Origin: Kribbella sandramycini
GTDB taxonomy: Bacteria > Actinomycetota > Actinomycetes > Propionibacteriales > Kribbellaceae
Assembly: GCF_013131805.1 (NCBI RefSeq)
Contig: NZ_JABJRC010000009.1
Coordinates: 1-64,000 of the forward strand
DNA: 64,000 bases
Reading direction: 5' to 3'
In this document: one piece after another, positions 41,511-51,057 of the stretch
Layout: each line of letters starts with the position of its first letter
How positions within the stretch are numbered: the first letter of the stretch is position 1
The notes under the pieces: generated by a model
Database searches by the model: none
What the model was told of the DNA's origin: nothing
The model's input: the letters and a program-made list of their open reading frames with translations, nothing else
Position numbers and translations under genes: made by a program

Positions 41511-42139
41511 GTGACAGACCCCGTTGCGCCCACCCCTCAGCCTGCACGGCTCGTCGTGCTCGTCTCGGGCTCAGGGTCGAACCTGCAGGCCCTGCTCGAC
41601 GCGAGCGCGGACCCGGCGTACGGCGCCCAGGTGGTCGCCGTCGGCGCGGACCGGGATGGGACTGTCGGCCTGGAGCGCGCTGCCGCGGCCGGTGTGCCGA
41701 CGTTCGTGCACAAGGTCAAGGACCACGCCGAGCGGGCCGAGTGGGACAAGGCGCTGACCGCGTCGGTCGCGCAGTACCAGCCCGACCTGGTCGTGTCCGC
41801 CGGGTTCCTGAAGCTGGTCGGGGACGACTTCCTCGGCGCCTTCGGCGACCGGTACATCAACACCCACAACGCGCTGCTGCCCGCCTTCCCCGGGATCCAC
41901 GGGCCGCGGGACGCGCTCGCGTACGGCGTCAAGGTCGCCGGCGCCACCTTGTTCTTCGTCGATGGCGGGGTCGACACCGGCCCGATCATCGCGCAGGTCG
42001 TCGTCCCGGTCGAGGACGACGACACCGAGGAAACCCTCACCGAGCGGATCAAGGAGGTCGAACGCCGCCAGCTGGTGGAGTGGGTCGGCCGGCTCGTCCG
42101 CGAAGGCTGGACCATCACCGGACGAAAGGTTCGACTGAA

Positions 42140-42143
<4 letters not shown>
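41511..42143 (+). CDS. purN: Phosphoribosylglycinamide formyltransferase
   Basis: A 210-residue GAR transformylase using 10-formyl-tetrahydrofolate. It has the N-terminal SGSGSNLQALLD loop (phosphoribosyl binding), the catalytic Asn/His motif INTHNALLPAFPG with H about residue 122, and the DTGPIIAQ loop with the catalytic Asp. The GTG at 41511 gives MTDPVAPTPQ. The stop overlaps the purH GTG. It catalyses the third step of purine synthesis. Confidence 0.95.
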
Positions 42144-43699
<1,556 letters not shown>

Positions 43700-43702
43700 C
43701 CC

Positions 43703-43739
43703 CGAACGCCCCAGGATCCACTGGGTCCTGGGGCGTTCG
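43703..43739 (+). terminator. purH terminator
   Basis: CGAACGCCCCAGGA (43703-43716) pairs perfectly with TCCTGGGGCGTTCG (43726-43739) across a 9-nt loop, starting 4 nt past the purH stop. It has no T-run, as is usual in high-GC genomes. Confidence 0.85.
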
Positions 43740-43749
43740 CGTGCTGCGA

Positions 43750-44073
43750 TCAGCCGAGGACGAGCCGCCGGTCACCGAAGTCGGCGACGATCTCCAGCTT
43801 TCCGCCGAGCGCCTCGACGTACTTGCGAACCGTGCTCAGCTCGGAGCGGGTCAGATCCCCGCGCTCGATCTTCGAGACCGCTTTCTGCGTCACGTGGAGC
43901 CGCTCGGCGAGATCGGTCTGGGTGAGGCCGTGCTGCTTGCGTACCTCAGCGAGCTGATAGGCGCGGACCTCCGCCAGCGCCTCGTCCCGGGCGGCATCGA
44001 GTCGAGCCATGTCTTCCGGAGCCTTGTAGAACTCGGCCATGACTTCGTCGTGCGTATAGGACTTCTTCGTCAT
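43750..44073 (-). CDS. HigA-type antitoxin (XRE helix-turn-helix)
   Basis: A 107-residue antitoxin and autoregulator. The Xre-type HTH is at about residues 48-85 (RKQHGLTQTDLAERLHVTQKAVSKIERGD). The ATG at 44073 has GGAG 8 nt upstream; an ATG at 44094 that overlaps the toxin stop (ATGA) is the alternative. It is encoded after the toxin, the HigBA order. It would neutralise the RelE/HigB-like partner and repress the operon at the palindrome upstream. Confidence 0.85.
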   Translation of the reverse strand: MTKKSYTHDEVMAEFYKAPEDMARLDAARDEALAEVRAYQLAEVRKQHGLTQTDLAERLHVTQKAVSKIERGDLTRSELSTVRKYVEALGGKLEIVADFGDRRLVLG

Positions 44074-44090
44074 TCGTCGTCTCCGCCCGT

Positions 44091-44321
44091 TCATCGGTTC
44101 TGGCTGTTGTTCAGTTCAAGCAGCCACGCGTCGTACAGTTCATCGGCGATCGGGATGTTCGTTTCGTACCAGGCTTCCCAGCGCCCGGCCTTGTCGCCGC
44201 CGATCAGCAGGACAACCTGTCGCGCCGGGTCGAAGGCGAAGAGCACCCTGTCGAGTTCCGGCACTGACAGCTGGTGCAGCCACTTGAAGCAGTCCTCGGT
44301 GTACGCGACCGTGTACGTCAT
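44091..44321 (-). CDS. RelE/HigB-type mRNA-interferase toxin
   Basis: A 76-residue basic-acidic toxin of the phage-derived Gp49/HigB-like group: it starts MTYTVAYTEDCFKWLHQLS and has VLFAFDPARQVVLLIGGDKAGRW followed by YDAWLLEL. Such proteins cut mRNA on ribosomes. A GTG two codons upstream is a possible start. A -10 TACTAT (44331-44336) is 9 nt upstream, so the leader is very short or absent. It precedes its antitoxin gene. Confidence 0.8.
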   Translation of the reverse strand: MTYTVAYTEDCFKWLHQLSVPELDRVLFAFDPARQVVLLIGGDKAGRWEAWYETNIPIADELYDAWLLELNNSQNR

Positions 44322-44330
44322 CGCCACACC

Positions 44331-44353
44331 ATAGTACCTCTAAGTTCTAGAAC
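44331..44353 (-). promoter_or_regulatory. Toxin-antitoxin promoter and palindromic operator
   Basis: Minus-strand -10 TACTAT (plus strand 44331-44336) has a perfect 10-bp palindrome GTTCTAGAAC (44344-44353) directly upstream, in the spacer to a weak -35. This position fits autorepression by the XRE antitoxin. Confidence 0.55.
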
Positions 44354-44377
44354 CCGAAAGTACTGATCGCGTCAATT

Positions 44378-44650
44378 TCAGTTGGGGACGATGAGGGCGA
44401 GGGTGGCTATGGCGGTGGCGGTGGCGAGGAGGAAGAGGATGTCGAAGGTGCGGCCGCGGACGTGGAGGAGGCCGGCGGTGCGTTCGGGGAGGGTGGCGCG
44501 GAGGAGGGCGGCGAGGGCGGGGGCGGCGGCGAAGGTGAGGACGCCGTTGCGCCAGTTGTAGAAGGTGAGGACGACGAGGCCGGTGGCGGCGACCAGGAGC
44601 GTGAGGGCCAGGGGCCACTCGGTGGTGCGGCGCTGGGCCTCGCCTGCCAT
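44378..44650 (-). CDS. DUF3017-like small membrane protein
   Basis: A 90-residue protein with three hydrophobic helices (about residues 12-30, 37-48 and 67-88). It follows folD by 7 bp, the same arrangement as in many actinobacteria where the neighbour is called DUF3017. The ATG at 44650 (MAGEAQRRTTEW) is used; a GTG at 44656 is possible. The function is unknown. Confidence 0.75.
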   Translation of the reverse strand: MAGEAQRRTTEWPLALTLLVAATGLVVLTFYNWRNGVLTFAAAPALAALLRATLPERTAGLLHVRGRTFDILFLLATATAIATLALIVPN

Positions 44651-44657
44651 CAGCACG

Positions 44658-45518
44658 TCACGCTCGCGAGGTGGAGGCCTCGACGGCCTCGACGACGTTG
44701 GTGAGCAGCATCGCCCGGGTCATCGGGCCGATACCGCCGGGCATCGGGGCGATCCAGGCGGCGGCTTCGCGGGCCTCGGGGGCGACGTCGCCGACGATCT
44801 TGCCTTCGGCCGAGCGGCTGGTGCCGACGTCGAGCAGGACGGCGCCCGGCTTGACCATGTCGGCGGTGATCAGGCCGGCCGAGCCGGCGGCGGCGATCAC
44901 GATGTCGGCGGTGCGGACGACGGCGGTCAGGTCGGTGGTGCCGGTGTGGCACTGGGTGACGGTCGCGTTCTCGGAGCGGCGGGTGAACAGCAGGCCCATC
45001 GGGCGGCCCGCGGTGACGCCGCGGCCGACGACGACCACGTGGGCGCCGGCGATCGGGACGTCGTACCGGCGGAGCAGCTCGACGCAGCCCTTCGGGGTGC
45101 AGGGCAGCGGGCCGTCCTGGCCGAGGACGAGTTTGCCGAGGCTGACCGGGTGTAGGCCGTCGGCATCCTTGGCCGGGTCGATCAGGCCGAGGATGGTGTT
45201 GGTGTCGACATGCTTGGGCAGCGGCAGCTGGACGATGAACCCGGTACAGGCCGGGTCCGCGTTGAGCTTCTGGACCTCGGCCGCGATCTCTTCCTGGGTG
45301 GCGGTCTCCGGCAGCTCGATCTGGATCGAGGCGATCCCGACCGCCGCGCAGTCGCGGTGCTTCCCGGCGACGTACGCCCGGCTGCCCGGGTCGTCGCCAA
45401 CCAGAATCGTGCCCAGGCCGGGCACTGCACCCTGCTCCGCCAGCTTCGCGACCCGGACCTTCAGCTCGTCCTTGATCGCCGCCGCCGTCGCCTTGCCATC
45501 CAGAATCTGCGCGGTCAC
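44658..45518 (-). CDS. folD: Methylenetetrahydrofolate dehydrogenase/cyclohydrolase
   Basis: A 286-residue bifunctional enzyme that makes 10-formyl-THF, which purN and purH use. The catalytic region has YVAGKHRDC (Lys about residue 56), GFIVQLPLPKH and DADGLHPVSLG; the NADP site is VVVGRGVTAGRPMG and the end is PMPGGIGPMTRAML. In the family the Tyr-xxx-Lys is the cyclohydrolase pair. The GTG at 45518 (VTAQILDGKA) matches the usual FolD start; an upstream ATG would add six codons. It is in operon with a small membrane protein. Confidence 0.95.
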   Translation of the reverse strand: MTAQILDGKATAAAIKDELKVRVAKLAEQGAVPGLGTILVGDDPGSRAYVAGKHRDCAAVGIASIQIELPETATQEEIAAEVQKLNADPACTGFIVQLPLPKHVDTNTILGLIDPAKDADGLHPVSLGKLVLGQDGPLPCTPKGCVELLRRYDVPIAGAHVVVVGRGVTAGRPMGLLFTRRSENATVTQCHTGTTDLTAVVRTADIVIAAAGSAGLITADMVKPGAVLLDVGTSRSAEGKIVGDVAPEAREAAAWIAPMPGGIGPMTRAMLLTNVVEAVEASTSRA

Positions 45519-45571
45519 AAGGCAGGAGTCTGCCATGCGGACCGCCACAGCTTCACAAGTGCTCGCCGAAC

Positions 45572-45601
45572 GCCGCCGTCCGCGGGAGAGCGGGCGGCGG
45601 C
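45572..45601 (-). terminator. Stem-loop downstream of the ABC-F gene
   Basis: GCCGCCGTCCGC (45572-45583) pairs with GCGGGCGGCGGC (45590-45601), 12 bp with one G-U pair and a 6-nt loop. It lies about 30 nt past the ABC-F stop, in the direction of transcription. Confidence 0.6.
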
Positions 45602-45631
45602 GGCGATTGTGATGGCCTGGCGGTTTGCGTC

Positions 45632-47245
45632 TCAGAGTTGCAGGCTGGGCCAGGCAGCCAGGTCCCGCAGCAGTTGACGGTCGTGGGTGGCGACGACGAC
45701 TGCGGCCGGGGTGGACCGCAGGGCCGCGGTGAGCTCGTCGACGAGCGCGATCGAGAGGTGGTTGGTCGGCTCGTCGAGCAGGACGACGTGCGGCCGCGAC
45801 GCGAGCAGGATCGCGAGGTCCAGCCGCCGCTGCTGACCGATCGACAGCTCGCCGACCGGCCGGGACGCCTCCCGGGAGCCGACCAGCCCGAGCTCGCTCA
45901 GCGCGACGGCGTCCGTCACCTGCCCGGTGCTGATCAGCCGGCCCACGGCGGCGTCGTACACCTCGTACGCACGCTGCCCCGACGGCTCCGGCGACTCCTG
46001 CCCGAGCAGCCCGATCCGCACGTTCGGCCCGTGCTGAACCATCCCCGCGGACGGCGCGATCCGACCGCTCAAGACACTCAGCAGCGTCGACTTCCCCGCG
46101 CCGTTCGGCCCGGTGACGAGCAGCCGGTCGCCCGACTGCAGCAACACCGGCGCGACCGGCTCGAGCCGCCCGACGAGCGCGACGTCCGTCGCCTGGATCA
46201 ATGTCGCCCCCGGCCGGGACCCGAGCTCCGGCACCCGGAACCGCATCGGCGGCCGGGGGACGGCGATGACATGCGCCTCGAGATCCTCTTGGCGACGATG
46301 CACCGCCCGAACCAGCGCCGGCGCCCGCGTCGCCCGGGTGTGCTTGCCGGTGCCCTTGTCCGGGCGCCAGCCGGTCGACAACCGGTTCTGTGCGGTCGAC
46401 AGGTCATCGGCCAGCCGCTGCCGCTCCGCGACCTGCGTGCGGTACTCGTCCTCCCAGCGGTCCCTTTCGGCGGCGCGACCCTGCTGATACCCGGCGTACC
46501 CACCGCCGTACGTGCGCGGAAGCCCATCGCTGGTCGGGTCCAGATCGAGGATCGACGTCGCGACGTCCGACAGCAGCGCCCGGTCATGGCTGACCAGTAC
46601 GACGCCGCCCGGATGCGCCCGCAACTGCGCGGTCAGATAGCTCAGCCCACCAGCATCCAAGTGGTTGGTCGGCTCGTCGAGCAGCAGTAGATCGTGCCCG
46701 GCCCCGAGCAGACAGGCGAGCCGGATCCGGTACCGCTGCCCGACCGACAACGTCGAGAGCACCCGGCTCCGATCGTCGACCGCGCTCAACGCCGCCAACG
46801 CGATGTCGACGCGGCGGTCGGCGTCCCAGGCATCCAAGGCCTCGGCCACCGTGAGCGCCGCGGCGTACTCGTCGTCCGCCCCGGGCCGCTCCGCCGCGAG
46901 CGCCTCCGTCGCAGCGTCGAACGCCGCCAACGCGGCCCGGACCGCGGCCAGTTCGACGTCGATCAGGTCGCCGACGGTCCGGCCGTCGTCGATCGGCATC
47001 TCCTGGTCGGCGATTCCGATCCCGCCCGTACGGCGTACTTCGCCCTCGTCGGGGATCAGCCGGCCGGCCAGGATCTGCAGCAGTGTGGTCTTGCCGCGCC
47101 CGTTCTCGCCGACCAGCCCGAGCCGGTCACCGGCCGAGACGGTCAGGTCGACCCCGTGCAGAACCGGATGCCCGCCACGGGCGATCCGGAGCCCGGTGGC
47201 ACTCAAATGGGCGCGCGTGGGCAGGTTGATGGTGGTGCTGGACAT
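45632..47245 (-). CDS. ABC-F family ATPase (ribosome-associated, antibiotic-resistance type)
   Basis: A 537-residue cytoplasmic protein with two ABC domains and no membrane helix. Walker A sites are GENGRGKTT (about residue 50) and GPNGAGKST (about 385); signatures are LSVGQRYRIRLA and LSIGQQRRLDLA. A basic interdomain linker (about 260-310) would reach the ribosome. GGAGG precedes the ATG. The mRNA has a 142-nt leader with an 8-codon ORF and a GC-rich hairpin, as in antibiotic-inducible ABC-F genes. It probably protects the ribosome from a peptidyl-transferase-centre antibiotic; the drug is unknown. Confidence 0.88.
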   Translation of the reverse strand: MSSTTINLPTRAHLSATGLRIARGGHPVLHGVDLTVSAGDRLGLVGENGRGKTTLLQILAGRLIPDEGEVRRTGGIGIADQEMPIDDGRTVGDLIDVELAAVRAALAAFDAATEALAAERPGADDEYAAALTVAEALDAWDADRRVDIALAALSAVDDRSRVLSTLSVGQRYRIRLACLLGAGHDLLLLDEPTNHLDAGGLSYLTAQLRAHPGGVVLVSHDRALLSDVATSILDLDPTSDGLPRTYGGGYAGYQQGRAAERDRWEDEYRTQVAERQRLADDLSTAQNRLSTGWRPDKGTGKHTRATRAPALVRAVHRRQEDLEAHVIAVPRPPMRFRVPELGSRPGATLIQATDVALVGRLEPVAPVLLQSGDRLLVTGPNGAGKSTLLSVLSGRIAPSAGMVQHGPNVRIGLLGQESPEPSGQRAYEVYDAAVGRLISTGQVTDAVALSELGLVGSREASRPVGELSIGQQRRLDLAILLASRPHVVLLDEPTNHLSIALVDELTAALRSTPAAVVVATHDRQLLRDLAAWPSLQL

Positions 47246-47319
47246 ACTTCCTCCGAATCGAACCCGGACAGAGTTCTTCCGTAGTTCGAGGTGTCAAGAG
47301 TGGACAGCGGACGTCAGAA

Positions 47320-47348
47320 CCGCGGCCGGCCCAGAGCGGGCGCCGCGG
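47320..47348 (-). promoter_or_regulatory. Attenuator-like hairpin in ABC-F leader
   Basis: CCGCGGC (47320-47326) pairs with GCCGCGG (47342-47348), and inside it GCCC pairs with GGGC, with a 2-nt bulge. On the minus strand it starts 12 nt after the leader-peptide stop and ends 75 nt before the ABC-F start. A stalled ribosome on the leader ORF could change its folding. Confidence 0.6.
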
Positions 47349-47360
47349 GAGTCCGTGCTG

Positions 47361-47387
47361 TCACGAGAAGAAGAGGTATGGCCCCAT
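47361..47387 (-). CDS. Leader peptide of ABC-F gene (MGPYLFFS)
   Basis: An 8-codon ORF, ATG to TGA, in the ABC-F leader. There is no Shine-Dalgarno; TACGGT (plus strand 47395-47400) is 7 nt upstream of the ATG and would give a leaderless start at this ORF. The peptide is rich in aromatic residues. Its position before an attenuator-like hairpin suggests antibiotic-induced stalling control. It is too short to be certain. Confidence 0.5.
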   Translation of the reverse strand: MGPYLFFS

Positions 47388-47394
47388 AAGTACG

Positions 47395-47400
47395 ACCGTA
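47395..47400 (-). promoter_or_regulatory. -10 hexamer TACGGT of the ABC-F leader transcript
   Basis: On the minus strand TACGGT lies 7 nt before the leader-peptide ATG. GGGACA 18 nt further upstream is a weak -35. Confidence 0.4.
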
Positions 47401-47458
47401 CCAGGACCCGCGCGCAGCTGTCCCGGGAATTACCGGCCCCTTGCGGGGGTTCAAGTGG

Positions 47459-47478
47459 GTAGTTTATTCTTGAACTAC
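47459..47478 (+). promoter_or_regulatory. Inverted repeat upstream of the pirin gene
   Basis: GTAGTT-TATTCTTG-AACTAC is a perfect 6-bp inverted repeat with an 8-nt spacer, ending 20 nt before the pirin ATG and just before its GGAGGAG site. It looks like a MarR/HxlR-type operator. No such regulator is encoded in the window. Confidence 0.55.
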
Positions 47479-47498
47479 TTAGCCAGGAGGAGAACGCC

Positions 47499-48485
47499 AT
47501 GCCCGCCGTGACCGTCAGCGACATCACCGTGTTGCCCCGCATCCACCAGCCGGACCCGGCGGTCGCCCGCGAGCGCGCGGTCAAGTCGGTGACCTCGGCG
47601 CCGACCGGGTACGAGGGTGAGGGCTTCCCCGTCCGCCGGGCGTTCGCCGGGGTCGACCTGAAGGACCTGGACCCGTTCATCCACATGGACCAGATGGGTG
47701 AGGTCGAATACGCGCCGGGTGAGCCGAAGGGCACGCCCTGGCACCCGCACCGCGGCTTCGAGACCGTCACCTACATGCTCGACGGCATCATGGAGCACCA
47801 GGACTCCAACGGCGGCGGCGGTGTCATCTCCAACGGCGACACCCAATGGATGACGGCCGGCTCCGGTCTGCTGCACATCGAGACGCCGCCGGAGCACCTG
47901 GTCGTCAGCGGCGGCCTGTTCCACGGTGTACAGCTCTGGGTCAACCTGCCGCGGGCGCAGAAGTGGGCGGCGCCGCGCTATCAGGACATCCGCGGTGGTG
48001 ACTCCGCCTTGCTGTCCACACACGACGGCGGTGCGCTGATCCGCGTCATCGCAGGATCGGTCGACGGACACGACGGCCCGGGGTCGACGTACAGCCCGAT
48101 CACGCTGGTGCACGCGACCGTCAGCCCGGGCGCCGAGCTCGTGCTGCCCTGGCAGCCCGACTACAACGCGCTCGTCTACGTGCTGGCCGGTCAAGGCACG
48201 GTCGGCACCGAGCGTCGTCCGTTCCGCAAGGGCCAGCTGGCCGTCTTCGGCCCCGGCGACACCATCCGGACGGCGGCCGCCCAGCAACAGCCCCAGGCCG
48301 AGCCGAACCTGGATGTCCTGGTCATCGGCGGCCGCCCGATCCGCGAGCCGATCGCGATGGCCGGCCCGTTCGTGATGAACACCCGCGCCGAGGTCGTCCA
48401 GGCCTTCGAAGACTTCCAGGCCGGCAAACTCGGCACCATCCCCGCCGTCCACGGCGCCCCCACCGAACTGCGCAGCAGCAACTAA
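47499..48485 (+). CDS. Pirin family protein
   Basis: A 328-residue bicupin. The metal site in the N-terminal cupin is WHPHRGFETVTYML with further His/Glu in LLHIETPPE. Pirins bind Fe and act as redox-sensing cofactors or quercetin-2,3-dioxygenase-like enzymes. AGGAGGAG lies 6 nt before the ATG, giving strong translation, and the inverted repeat upstream suggests repressor control. It is monocistronic and divergent from the ABC-F gene. The stop overlaps the convergent phosphotransferase gene by 4 bp. Confidence 0.9.
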   Translation: MPAVTVSDITVLPRIHQPDPAVARERAVKSVTSAPTGYEGEGFPVRRAFAGVDLKDLDPFIHMDQMGEVEYAPGEPKGTPWHPHRGFETVTYMLDGIMEHQDSNGGGGVISNGDTQWMTAGSGLLHIETPPEHLVVSGGLFHGVQLWVNLPRAQKWAAPRYQDIRGGDSALLSTHDGGALIRVIAGSVDGHDGPGSTYSPITLVHATVSPGAELVLPWQPDYNALVYVLAGQGTVGTERRPFRKGQLAVFGPGDTIRTAAAQQQPQAEPNLDVLVIGGRPIREPIAMAGPFVMNTRAEVVQAFEDFQAGKLGTIPAVHGAPTELRSSN

Positions 48486-49135
48486 CCGTTCCGCGGGTCG
48501 AACGCGCCGGACTGATCGAGATCGATGTAGCCCTGGATCCGCGGGTCGTCGTTGTCCCCGCCGTACGCGTCGACGAACGCGCGTGCGGCGGGCGTCCCGC
48601 CGTACTGCGGGTTCATCCCCCGCAGGCTCATCGTCATCAGCGCCAGGTCGAGATAGCGATCGCCGACGCCAAGTCGCCCGACATCGAGAATGCCCGCGAA
48701 ACGCAGCGTCTCCGGATCGATGAAGACATTCGGCGCGCAGTAGTCCCCATGAGTGACCGCCGTCCCGCCACCCGGAAACGGCGAGCCGAACGGGCAGTCG
48801 CTCAAACCATCCAGCTGCCGCAGCCCTTCGGCCAGCGCGAGTAACACCCGCGGACGGTCGGCGACCGGCCACTCCTCAGCGGCATCCCGCCCCCGCAGCT
48901 GCGACATCAACACCCACCCCGCACCCCGATCCAGCACCCGCGGACAACCAAACCCGGTGCTGTACAACCACTCCAGCCGATCCGCCTCGTCGTCCACAGC
49001 GCCGGCCAGCGGCCCTTCGCCTGCCTTGTAATAAAGGGTTTCCCGGCCACGGGTGAGCCGAACAACAGTCGCACCGGAGTATCCGGCCAGAATCGGTTCG
49101 GCAGCGGAGGCGCCGAAGCGCGTGAGCAGGTTCAT
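48482..49135 (-). CDS. Aminoglycoside phosphotransferase-like kinase, copy 2
   Basis: A 217-residue APH(3')-like kinase, shorter than typical APH(3') enzymes (about 260). Catalytic Asp131 is in VTHGDYCAPN, with Asn136 and metal-binding Asp151 (ILDVGRLG); Lys37 in YYKAGE is the likely nucleotide lysine. The ATG overlaps the stop of the paralogue upstream (ATGA). The two copies align along their full length and share long identical stretches such as FIDPETLRF/FVDPETLRF. It may phosphorylate an aminoglycoside or another small alcohol; this is unproven. Confidence 0.82.
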   Translation of the reverse strand: MNLLTRFGASAAEPILAGYSGATVVRLTRGRETLYYKAGEGPLAGAVDDEADRLEWLYSTGFGCPRVLDRGAGWVLMSQLRGRDAAEEWPVADRPRVLLALAEGLRQLDGLSDCPFGSPFPGGGTAVTHGDYCAPNVFIDPETLRFAGILDVGRLGVGDRYLDLALMTMSLRGMNPQYGGTPAARAFVDAYGGDNDDPRIQGYIDLDQSGAFDPRNG

Positions 49136-49782
49136 CGGGCTTGATCCCAGAAGCTGTCGGAGTCGTCGAGGGCGATGAACTCCGCGATCCGCGGATCGTC
49201 CGGATCACCGCCGTACTGCTCGACGAAGCTACGGGCCGCAGGGGTCAGACCGTACTGCGGATTCAGGCCGTTCGAGAGACTCTTGTACATCAGCGCGAGA
49301 TCGACGTACCGATCGCCCATCCCGAGGTTGCCGACATCGAGTATGCCGCTGAATCGCAGTGTCTCGGGGTCGACGAAGACGTTCGGCGCGCAGAAGTCTC
49401 CGTGGGTGACCGTGTCGCGGGCACCCGGGAAGGCGGAGTCGAAAGGGCACGCGTCGAGGGCGTGCAGCTCGCGCAGGCCGGTGGCCATCGCGGTCAGGAC
49501 GGCGGGGCGGTCGGCCGCGGCCCACGGCTGGGAGGCGTCCTGCCCGGGCAGTTCGGCGGTGAGCAGCCAGTTGTCGCCGCGGTCGAGGATGCGCGGGCAC
49601 GGGAAGCCGGTCGCGCCGAGCCAGGCGAGCCGCTCCGCTTCGGCGTTCAGCACCTTGCCGGTCTTGTAGTACAGGCGTTCACCGCGCCGATCGAGGCGGA
49701 CGACCGTGGCCTCGGAGTGGCCGACGTGGACCGGTTCGGCGCTGGTGGCGCCGAACCGGTCGGTCAGGAGCTGGAGGTTCAC
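49132..49782 (-). CDS. Aminoglycoside phosphotransferase-like kinase, copy 1
   Basis: A 216-residue APH(3')-like kinase with VTHGDFCAPNVF (catalytic Asp and Asn) and ILDVGNLGMGDRYVDLAL. The nucleotide Lys is in LYYKTGK. The GTG start lies immediately after the chitinase TGA (TGAGTG), and its stop overlaps copy 2, so chitinase and both kinases may be one transcript. It carries the same truncated layout as copy 2, so the short length is a family trait rather than damage. Confidence 0.82.
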   Translation of the reverse strand: MNLQLLTDRFGATSAEPVHVGHSEATVVRLDRRGERLYYKTGKVLNAEAERLAWLGATGFPCPRILDRGDNWLLTAELPGQDASQPWAAADRPAVLTAMATGLRELHALDACPFDSAFPGARDTVTHGDFCAPNVFVDPETLRFSGILDVGNLGMGDRYVDLALMYKSLSNGLNPQYGLTPAARSFVEQYGGDPDDPRIAEFIALDDSDSFWDQAR

Positions 49783-51057
49783 TCAGCGAAGGTTACGGTG
49801 CAACGCCGAGATGAGCTCCCCATTTGAGGTGTCACCGTCGAGGGACCAGATCATCGCGCCGCCGAGGTTGCGCTGCGAGATGTACTGGGCCTTGCGCTTC
49901 ATCTCGGTCGGGTCGTCCCAGGTCCAGAACGTCGTGCCGTCGAAGAGCCAGGCGAAGCCGGCCTTGTTGTCGCGGTGGACGGTGAAGGTCGACAGCTTGG
50001 CCTTGAGGATGCGGTAGTCCTCGTAGCCGGCCTCGAACGTCGCCGGCGCGGGGCCGGTGGCGTTCTGGAAAAGGCCGTTGTTGGCGTTCGTGACGCCGGT
50101 CCAGCCGCGGGAGTAGAACGGCACGCCCATCACCAGCTTGTTCCGCGGCGCGCCGCGGGTCAGGTAGGCGTCGATCGTCACCTGCGAGCTGAACTCGGCG
50201 GCCGTCGGGTCACCCTCGGGGCCGTCGATCGCGGACTGCTGGTTCGTCTGCGGATCCCAGGCGCCGTGGTAGTCGTAACCCTGGGTGGTGGCGAACGTCA
50301 GCTCCTTGAAGACCTTCTTGACCTCGAAACCCCGGTCGACCTGAGCCGGTGCCGCCGGGAGGAACGCGGTCAGGTCGTAGCGGCCCTTGAACGGCCACGA
50401 CAACCGGTCGAGCTGCTTGCGGTACTCCTGCACCAGGCCGGTGAAGTTCTGCTTGTCCTCGGGCCGGATCACGTTGCCGGGGTTGCCCTCGCTGCCGGGC
50501 CACTCCCAGTCCAGGTCGATACCGTCGAAGACGCCCTTCGCGGCGCCGGCCGGCAGCCCGGGCAGGTTGCCCTTGATCCACAGGTCGAGGCAGGACTTCA
50601 CATGCGCGGCCCGGGTCTCCGGCAGGGCGGCGTTCGAGAAGTACTTCGAACCCGTCCAGCCGCCGAGCGAGATGTTCACCCGCAGCTTCGGGTACTTCTG
50701 CTTCAGCTGCTTGAGCTGGTTCAGGTTGCCCTTGAGGGCCTGGTCGGGCGCGTCGGCCTTTCCGCTGACACTCTGCTCGGCGGTGAACGCGCGCTGGTAG
50801 TCGGCGTTCGGGTCGCTGCTGTAGCAGGTGCCCGCTTCGTCGACGAAACCGAACGCGTAGTTGATATGGGTCAGCCGGGCGGCCGATCCGTTCTTGACCA
50901 GGTCACTGACCAGGAAGTTCCGGTCGTAACCGCTCCACTGCGTGTAATACCCCACCACGCGCTGACTGCTACTGCCGTGCGCCTGAGCCGGTACGGCGGT
51001 GCCTCCCGCCAGCACCGCGGTCGCGACGACCAACAGGCTGATCTTTCGACGCTTCAT
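49783..51057 (-). CDS. Secreted GH18 chitinase
   Basis: A 424-residue exported chitinase. The signal peptide is MKRRKISLLVVATAVLAGGT and ends near AQA. The GH18 active-site motif FDGIDLDWEWP carries the catalytic Glu of DxxDxDxE; SLGGW is the conserved second strand and YDYHGAWD the sixth. GGGGAG lies 5 nt before the ATG at 51057. No chitin-binding module is attached. It would cut chitin outside the cell. Two kinase genes follow without a gap. Confidence 0.93.
   Translation of the reverse strand: MKRRKISLLVVATAVLAGGTAVPAQAHGSSSQRVVGYYTQWSGYDRNFLVSDLVKNGSAARLTHINYAFGFVDEAGTCYSSDPNADYQRAFTAEQSVSGKADAPDQALKGNLNQLKQLKQKYPKLRVNISLGGWTGSKYFSNAALPETRAAHVKSCLDLWIKGNLPGLPAGAAKGVFDGIDLDWEWPGSEGNPGNVIRPEDKQNFTGLVQEYRKQLDRLSWPFKGRYDLTAFLPAAPAQVDRGFEVKKVFKELTFATTQGYDYHGAWDPQTNQQSAIDGPEGDPTAAEFSSQVTIDAYLTRGAPRNKLVMGVPFYSRGWTGVTNANNGLFQNATGPAPATFEAGYEDYRILKAKLSTFTVHRDNKAGFAWLFDGTTFWTWDDPTEMKRKAQYISQRNLGGAMIWSLDGDTSNGELISALHRNLR

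Noticed and set aside
47246..47285. tRNA T-arm-like GGGTTCGATTCGG on the minus strand
   Set aside because: The flanking bases do not pair as a T-stem and no acceptor, D or anticodon arm can be built around it.
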